A stretch of 64,000 bases of DNA from Thermatribacter sp964570785. Lineage in GTDB: Bacteria; Atribacterota; Atribacteria; Atribacterales; Thermatribacteraceae. The stretch is taken from contig CAZMZG010000002.1 of the NCBI GenBank assembly GCA_964570785.1, positions 1 to 64,000 of the forward strand, written 5' to 3'. Shown here one piece after another: positions 59,244 through 64,000 of the stretch. Both the position numbers and the translations under genes were made by a program. The notes beneath the pieces were generated by a model. The model made no database searches. It saw only the letters and a list, made by a program, of their open reading frames with translations, and was not told where the DNA came from. Numbering within the stretch: position 1 is the first letter of the stretch; each line of letters begins with the position of its first letter.

Positions 59244-60921
59244 CACCGACCCTCTCCAATAGGGTTCGAGCGTACTCCACCCCAGAGCGATCCTCTTCAC
59301 CCGCTCCAAGCATCCGGGCCAGCTCTTCAACCCGTTCTTCGCGGTTAAAGAGGGATCGCACTTCAACCTCGACTTTCTCCCCGACAAAACGCTTTCTCAC
59401 CCTGAGATGATGATCAGCAAAACAGGCTATTTGGGGTAAATGAGTTACGCATATCACCTGATGATTTTCGGCTAATTTCTTTAACCGCTCACCAAGCCAA
59501 AAAGCGGTCCTGCCACCCACTCCCTGGTCTATTTCGTCAAAGACCAGAACTGGCAAGCTCTCCAAACCAGAGATTAGAGACTTAATAGCCAGGACGATGC
59601 GGGAAATTTCTCCTCCGGAGGCAACCTCAAGCACCTTGCCCATTTTCTGACCCGGATTAACGGAGATAAGGAATTCGACCACATCGGTACCTTCCTCGGT
59701 GAAAACCCGTTCCTTGCAAAAATCAACCTTAAAGCGTGCTTTTTCAAGTCCCAGCTGAGCAAGTTCTCTCTCGACCAGCTCACTGAAACTTTGTGCTACT
59801 CTTTTCCTTGCCAAAGAAAGTCTTGCGGCAAGTTCACTCAGTTCATTCTCCAAAAGGCACCTGCGTTCCTTCAAGCGCTCTATGAGCAAACGGGTGTTTT
59901 CAAGCTCTATCAGTTTTTCCCTGCTTTCTCTCCGAAACTTGACAAAGCTTCCTGTGGTTAAACAGCGATATTTCCTTTTCAAGCGCTCCAGAAGCTCTAT
60001 TTTTTCCTCAAGTTCCCTAATCTCCTCTTCAGAAAAAGAAAAACTCTCCCTGAACTTTCCCAAAACATAAGAAACTTCCTGCAAACCTGCACAAAGCCCA
60101 CCCAGGTTCTGAATAGCAAGCTCGAGTTCCTGAAGTTTCTCATTCCCCTGAGGCAAAGAGCGCAACTCCTCTTCGATCCGGCTTAACCTACCCAAAATAC
60201 CTTCTTCAAGCTCATCACCTTCGATCTCGCGCAAGGCTCTCCCCAGGACTTCGAGAAAAAGTTGCGCATTGGCCATGCGGTTAAAATCACTCTCCAACTG
60301 GAATATTTCCTCATCAGATAAACCCAGCGAATCCAGCTCTTCAACAATTTCTCTCAACTCAGAAAGTTTACTATCTACGTCTTTCCCCAGGGTAGCCAAC
60401 TTATCACAAATCCCCTTCCACTCTCTGAAAACTCTGCGATACTCTTTCTTACAAGATAAAGCTTCCTGATCCAGAAGGGCATCCACAATACAAAGCCTGT
60501 TGCGCGGCTCAAAAAAATTTATCTGTTCACCCTGTCCATAAACATCAAACAACCTGGAACTCAATTTTTTAAGGAAAGCAAGGGGAGCTGACCTGCCGTT
60601 AACCCTGCATTTACTCTTGCCCCGGGAAGAAATTTCTCGGGAGAGCACTACCTCATCACCATACAGTAGACCTTTTTCTTTGAGCAATTCCTGCACTTCC
60701 GGATTGTTCCGAACATCAAAGAGAGCCTCAACCAGAGCACAGGGTGCGCCTATCTTAACCAAATCTTCCCGAACTCGGACACCAGAAAGCAAAACCAGTG
60801 CATCAACTACCAGAGACTTACCAGTACCGGTTTCACCCGTCAAGACATTCAGACCTTTCTCAAAAGAGATGCTCCGATATTCCACAATAACCAGGTTCTT
60901 GACTACCAGTTCCTTTAGCAT
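59230..60921 (-). CDS. recN: DNA repair protein RecN
   Basis: RecN is an SMC-like ATPase that tethers DNA ends during double-strand break repair. The 563-aa protein has Walker A TGETGTGKSLVVDAL near 30-44, a coiled-coil pair (about 150-380), the VASGGEISRIVLAIKSL signature, and Walker B VLVFDEIDQGVGGRTAFWLG. The recN-nadK-tlyA-ispA grouping is typical in Firmicutes. It overlaps nadK by 7 bases. Confidence 0.96.
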   Translation of the reverse strand: MLKELVVKNLVIVEYRSISFEKGLNVLTGETGTGKSLVVDALVLLSGVRVREDLVKIGAPCALVEALFDVRNNPEVQELLKEKGLLYGDEVVLSREISSRGKSKCRVNGRSAPLAFLKKLSSRLFDVYGQGEQINFFEPRNRLCIVDALLDQEALSCKKEYRRVFREWKGICDKLATLGKDVDSKLSELREIVEELDSLGLSDEEIFQLESDFNRMANAQLFLEVLGRALREIEGDELEEGILGRLSRIEEELRSLPQGNEKLQELELAIQNLGGLCAGLQEVSYVLGKFRESFSFSEEEIRELEEKIELLERLKRKYRCLTTGSFVKFRRESREKLIELENTRLLIERLKERRCLLENELSELAARLSLARKRVAQSFSELVERELAQLGLEKARFKVDFCKERVFTEEGTDVVEFLISVNPGQKMGKVLEVASGGEISRIVLAIKSLISGLESLPVLVFDEIDQGVGGRTAFWLGERLKKLAENHQVICVTHLPQIACFADHHLRVRKRFVGEKVEVEVRSLFNREERVEELARMLGAGEEDRSGVEYARTLLERVGGAGN

Positions 60922-61772
60922 TCTCCCTCGACTCGTTTACGAATATCCATGCCCCAGGAAAGCTTTCTGCGCAACAAAGAATAAAAGGGCTGTTCATCAA
61001 AGGGGTGTAGAACAAATAACTCGACATTGGACTTTTTAACTACTATGAACTCTCCCTGGCGCAGGGCATAACCCCTCTGGCCATCCAGGGTTACCATGGT
61101 ACCTTCCTTCTCGGATTCCAGAACCACTTTCACCGTTGAGGTGGGAGCAGTTACCACTGACCGGGCATAAAGAGTATGGGCACAGATGGGAGTGATGATC
61201 AAAAGCTCGAGTTCTGGGTAAACCACCGGTCCCCCCGCCGAAAGCGAATAGGCGCTGGAGCCAGTAGGGGTAGCCACAATCAAACCGTCAGCGGGAAAGG
61301 AAGCCAGGAAATCAGAATCGACGTAAGTGGAAAGCCTGATCATCTGGGCAAAAGCTCCTCTGTATATAACCACATCGTTAAGGGCAATATCTTGTTCCAC
61401 TTTTCCTCCCCGATAATAAACAAAGCAATCGAGCATCATTCTCTTACTTTTATAAAAACGGCCCTCCAGGACAGCCAAAGCAGCATCAAGCATGTTATCA
61501 ACGCTAACTGAAGCAAGAAAACCCAATCCTCCCATATCTATTCCCAGAAGAGGAACCCCAGAAGGCGCGTACCAGCGAGCAGCGTTTAAAAAAGTACCAT
61601 CTCCTCCCAGAACAAAAACCAGAGCAGGTTTCCCAGAAAAAGTATCTGCGGAGTCCAGAATCAGGGCTCTCTGACCCCGGCTTTCCAGATAGCTCTGTAG
61701 TTTTCGGGCCTCCTTCAAAACCTCGGGACTATCTTTTTTAACAAAAATATGTATTTTGTCTGTCTTGCTCAA
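60915..61772 (-). CDS. nadK: NAD kinase
   Basis: NadK makes NADP from NAD. Conserved: VLGGDGTFLNAARWYA (GGDGT), GLGFLASVS, LNDVVIYRGA, and TPTGSSAYSLSAGGPVVYPE. TTG 61772 is chosen (285 aa) because it overlaps the upstream stop as TTGA and follows GGGTGG; the longer frame to 61844 runs inside the upstream gene. The N-terminal KIHIFVKKDSPE then sits where family members begin. Confidence 0.95.
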   Translation of the reverse strand: MSKTDKIHIFVKKDSPEVLKEARKLQSYLESRGQRALILDSADTFSGKPALVFVLGGDGTFLNAARWYAPSGVPLLGIDMGGLGFLASVSVDNMLDAALAVLEGRFYKSKRMMLDCFVYYRGGKVEQDIALNDVVIYRGAFAQMIRLSTYVDSDFLASFPADGLIVATPTGSSAYSLSAGGPVVYPELELLIITPICAHTLYARSVVTAPTSTVKVVLESEKEGTMVTLDGQRGYALRQGEFIVVKKSNVELFVLHPFDEQPFYSLLRRKLSWGMDIRKRVEGEC

Positions 61773-62293
61773 ATTCCACCCACCCATCTTCCAAGCATTA
61801 TTCCCAGGAAGATACCCAGCGCCAGCATCCATAAGCCTCTCCACCGGGTGTTCCTCGGGGTAAGTTCCGGGAAAAACACCTGATGCATCACTTTTCGCTC
61901 TCCATCCACAAGAATCACCCCATAGGGGCGGTAAGCAACAAAGTACTCAAGGAGCTGCCTCCTTATCGAAGGGCGAAAAAGAAAATTCGTCGCCTTGCCG
62001 CTCTTCACTTCCCCAACGTAAAGCCTGTTCCCTCTTTCAAGTAAAAAGTCAGGGCGAATTTCAAACCCCATCATTTTCCCATCCACCATTATATTCACTC
62101 TCCGCAAGGGCTGTCGAGCCAGTACTCTGAAGCCTGCTTCCTCAAGAAGAGAAAGCGCCTCATCCTCTGCCGCTTTAGCCCTGCGTAATGCTCTGCGCTG
62201 CAGGCGAGAGCGCTTCCAGCGCAAAAACAGAACGCCAAAAAAAACCCCTCCCAGTAAGGCTAATAAAAGAAAAAGAAAGTAAATCCAGCTCAA
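61769..62293 (-). CDS. Membrane-anchored PD-(D/E)XK nuclease-like protein
   Basis: The 174-aa protein has an N-terminal membrane helix (3-23), a basic linker, a soluble domain, and a C-terminal hydrophobic helix (about 152-172). The soluble domain has the restriction-endonuclease-like pattern: RPDFLL with D82, then VGEVKSGK with E95 and K97, and an upstream EEAGF helix with E51/E52. That is the D-x(n)-E-x-K metal site of PD-(D/E)XK enzymes. Function is unknown to me. The start is TTG 62293; both ends overlap neighbours as TTGA. Confidence 0.7.
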   Translation of the reverse strand: MSWIYFLFLLLALLGGVFFGVLFLRWKRSRLQRRALRRAKAAEDEALSLLEEAGFRVLARQPLRRVNIMVDGKMMGFEIRPDFLLERGNRLYVGEVKSGKATNFLFRPSIRRQLLEYFVAYRPYGVILVDGERKVMHQVFFPELTPRNTRWRGLWMLALGIFLGIMLGRWVGGI

Positions 62294-63120
62294 GATGAAT
62301 CACCCATCAGAAAGCGATGGGCCCGATCTACGGTTTCCCGGATTTTCAGCTCCAGACCTTCCGGGTGTCTCACACTTGCTTTCTGCCGAACCCAGTGTAC
62401 AAAAAACTCAATGTTTCCCTTATCGCCGCGGAGAGGAGAAAAAGTAAGCCCCCTAAGGAAAAGCCCCAGGGAAGTAGCACAGTCAATCACCTTCTTTAAG
62501 ACCTTCTCGTGGGTCTCTCTTTCTTTAACCACTCCACCTCGAGGGACCTCCTCTCTTCCTGCTTCAAACTGAGGCTTGATCAGAGCCACCACATCCCCAC
62601 CCTCTTTCACCAACCCCACAATCGCTGGCAGAATGAGACAGAGGGAGATAAAGGAAACATCGATAACCACACCGTCCACCTCTTCACCCAACACTGCTCT
62701 GTCCAGAAAGCGAGCGTTACAGCGTTCCATTACCACTACCCGGGGATCAGAACGTAATTTCTCGTGGAGTTGCCCAAAACCAACGTCAACCGCAAAAACC
62801 TTTTTCGCCCCCCACTGCAGGAGACAATCCGTAAAGCCTCCCGTAGAAGCGCCCACGTCCAGGAACACCCTATCTGCAATCGAAATCCCAAACACCTGCA
62901 GGGCATGCTCCAGCTTCTCCCCTCCTCTGCCCACAAAGCGCGGTTCCTCGAGCAAAACAACATCTGCTTCTTCTTCAACGCGAGTAGCCGGCTTAAGAGA
63001 GTAAGGATGTCCTCTTACGGAGACTTTTCCAGCCATAATTAACCTCTTTGCTTTTTCGCGGCTTTCACACAGGCCTCGTCTTACTAAAAGCTCATCAAGT
63101 CGGAGTTTTTTGCAGGGCAT
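62290..63120 (-). CDS. tlyA: TlyA family rRNA methyltransferase
   Basis: The 276-aa protein has an N-terminal S4 RNA-binding domain (LRLDELLVRRGLCESREKAK) and an FtsJ-like SAM-dependent methyltransferase domain (LDVGASTGGFTDCLLQWGAK, VDVGFGQLHEKL, DVSFISLCLILP). Characterised TlyA proteins make 2'-O-methylations in 16S/23S rRNA. ATG 63120 overlaps the ispA stop as ATGA; the frame back to 63165 is inside ispA. Often wrongly labelled haemolysin. Confidence 0.94.
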   Translation of the reverse strand: MPCKKLRLDELLVRRGLCESREKAKRLIMAGKVSVRGHPYSLKPATRVEEEADVVLLEEPRFVGRGGEKLEHALQVFGISIADRVFLDVGASTGGFTDCLLQWGAKKVFAVDVGFGQLHEKLRSDPRVVVMERCNARFLDRAVLGEEVDGVVIDVSFISLCLILPAIVGLVKEGGDVVALIKPQFEAGREEVPRGGVVKERETHEKVLKKVIDCATSLGLFLRGLTFSPLRGDKGNIEFFVHWVRQKASVRHPEGLELKIRETVDRAHRFLMGDSS

Positions 63121-64000
63121 CAGTGCTCTCTTTCCACAATAAAACGTGCAATGTCCCGCAAGCAATCCACAGGACGCTCAATACGAGCAAGCACACTCAG
63201 CGCTTCCTCATACCAGCTCCTGAGCTGTTTTTCTGCTTCTTCAAATCCCACTACTCGCAACAGGGTAGCTTTTCCCTGAATCAGGTCCTTTCCGGCAGTC
63301 TTACCAAGTTTATCCCTGGACCCTGTAACATCCAGAAGATCATCCTTGAGCTGGAAACATTTTCCCAGCAACAACCCAAACTCAGCCAGAAAAGAGCGGT
63401 CCTCAGCTTTAGCTCCACCAAGTATCGCCCCACAAAGCACTGCTGCTTGAATAAAGCGTGCGGTTTTCATAACCATTATCTGTTCCACTATAGATCTGTC
63501 AACCGGCTTTCCCTCTTTCTGAATGTCCAGCACCTGTCCACTCAGCATGCCAGACACCCCCAAAGCTTCGAAAAGAATTATCAGCACTTCCCATAACTTT
63601 TCTTTTCCAAATTCCTCAAGAAAATGCCCGTCGGCTGAAAAAACACGCAAACCCTCGATCAGCAAAGCATCTCCCACCAGAACCGCCATAGCCTCCCCAA
63701 AAGCACAATGCATGCTCAATTTGCCCCTGCGATAATCATCGTTATCCATGCAGGGCAGGTCATCGTGGATCAGCGAAAAAGAATGAATCATCTCAATACC
63801 TGCAGCCAGGGGCAGAAGCTTTTCTCTCTCAATTCCAAAAGCCTCCCCTGAGGCAAAAAGCAACGAAGCCCTTACTTTTTTACCTCCTCCGATCGTCCCG
63901 TAACGCATCGCTTTCTCAAGCACCGGAGGCACACCCTGGTAAAGGAGCTTCTTTTCTAAGAAAGTATCAACCAGAAAAGCGTTTTCTTCGAGATAGTCAA
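63120..64000 (-). CDS. ispA: Farnesyl/geranylgeranyl diphosphate synthase (5' end beyond window)
   Basis: This trans-prenyltransferase makes FPP or GGPP. Seen: RYGTIGGGKKVRASLL, the first Asp-rich motif SLIHDDLPCMDNDDYRRGK, and the second, FQLKDDLLDVTG. The frame stays open past GTG 63932 to the window edge, encoding the typical YLEENAFLVDTFL helix that precedes the conserved core, so the real start is outside. About 293 residues are visible. It opens the visible leftward run and would feed uppS. Confidence 0.94.
   Translation of the reverse strand, partial: DYLEENAFLVDTFLEKKLLYQGVPPVLEKAMRYGTIGGGKKVRASLLFASGEAFGIEREKLLPLAAGIEMIHSFSLIHDDLPCMDNDDYRRGKLSMHCAFGEAMAVLVGDALLIEGLRVFSADGHFLEEFGKEKLWEVLIILFEALGVSGMLSGQVLDIQKEGKPVDRSIVEQIMVMKTARFIQAAVLCGAILGGAKAEDRSFLAEFGLLLGKCFQLKDDLLDVTGSRDKLGKTAGKDLIQGKATLLRVVGFEEAEKQLRSWYEEALSVLARIERPVDCLRDIARFIVEREH

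Overview
The window is a dense stretch of bacterial core genome with almost no non-coding DNA. It holds about 65 protein genes, most overlapping or spaced by fewer than 15 bases. I see no rRNA, tRNA, CRISPR array, insertion sequence, prophage or integron. Gene content and order resemble Firmicutes and Thermotoga-like lineages: nusA-rnpM-infB, rpsO-pnp, recA-rny-ymdB-spoVS, xerC-hslV-hslU-rpsB-tsf-pyrH-frr-uppS-cdsA-dxr-rseP-ispG-proS. A ferredoxin-linked 2-oxoacid oxidoreductase operon and a corrinoid adenosyltransferase point to an anaerobe. Base composition looks moderate (mid-40s percent GC by eye). My best guess is a deep-branching anaerobic, possibly thermophilic bacterium such as an Atribacterota member, but the phylum is an inference and not shown by the sequence.

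Layout. 1-3390 (+): end of pheT, a CvpA-like membrane protein and mutS2. 3399-5330 (-): a class A penicillin-binding protein, divergent from queT with overlapping promoters at about 5335-5388. 5403-28350 (+): queT, then a translation operon behind a hairpin-bearing leader (nusA, rnpM, infB, DUF503, rbfA, nrnA, truB, ribF, rpsO, pnp), then ftsK, a rodZ-like gene, rimO, cinA, thpR, recA, recX, then a new promoter and rny, ymdB, spoVS, miaB, miaA and a DUF1844 gene. 28419-64000 (-): one unbroken run reading leftward from a partial ispA: tlyA, a membrane PD-(D/E)XK-like protein, nadK, recN, a P-loop ATPase, the 2-oxoacid oxidoreductase genes, CBS-ACT, Nudix, deoB, a purine nucleoside phosphorylase, a DHH-CBS-nucleotidyltransferase fusion, trpS, scpA, scpB, rluB, cobO, aroH, aroA, cmk, ispH, der, xerC, hslV, hslU, then rpsB (with its own promoter and structured leader), tsf, pyrH, frr, uppS, cdsA, dxr, rseP, ispG, proS, a GT2 glycosyltransferase and hflX.

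How the genes work together. The window covers translation (initiation, elongation, recycling, tRNA and rRNA modification, two or three aminoacyl-tRNA synthetases), RNA turnover (PNPase, RNase Y, NrnA), the envelope (PBP1A, UppS, CdsA, RodZ, RseP), chromosome handling (FtsK, ScpAB, XerC, RecA, RecX, RecN, MutS2), MEP isoprenoid synthesis (Dxr, IspG, IspH, IspA feeding UppS) and nucleoside salvage (PunA, DeoB).

No dramatic new system is visible. The points most worth a second look are: pnp apparently starting at AUU; a prolyl-tRNA synthetase without its editing domain; an N-terminally shortened ScpA; a P-loop ATPase tied to the 2-oxoacid oxidoreductase operon; a membrane-anchored PD-(D/E)XK-like protein; candidate regulatory RNA leaders before nusA and rpsB; an IspG lacking its usual N-terminal motif; and very heavy use of TTG starts.
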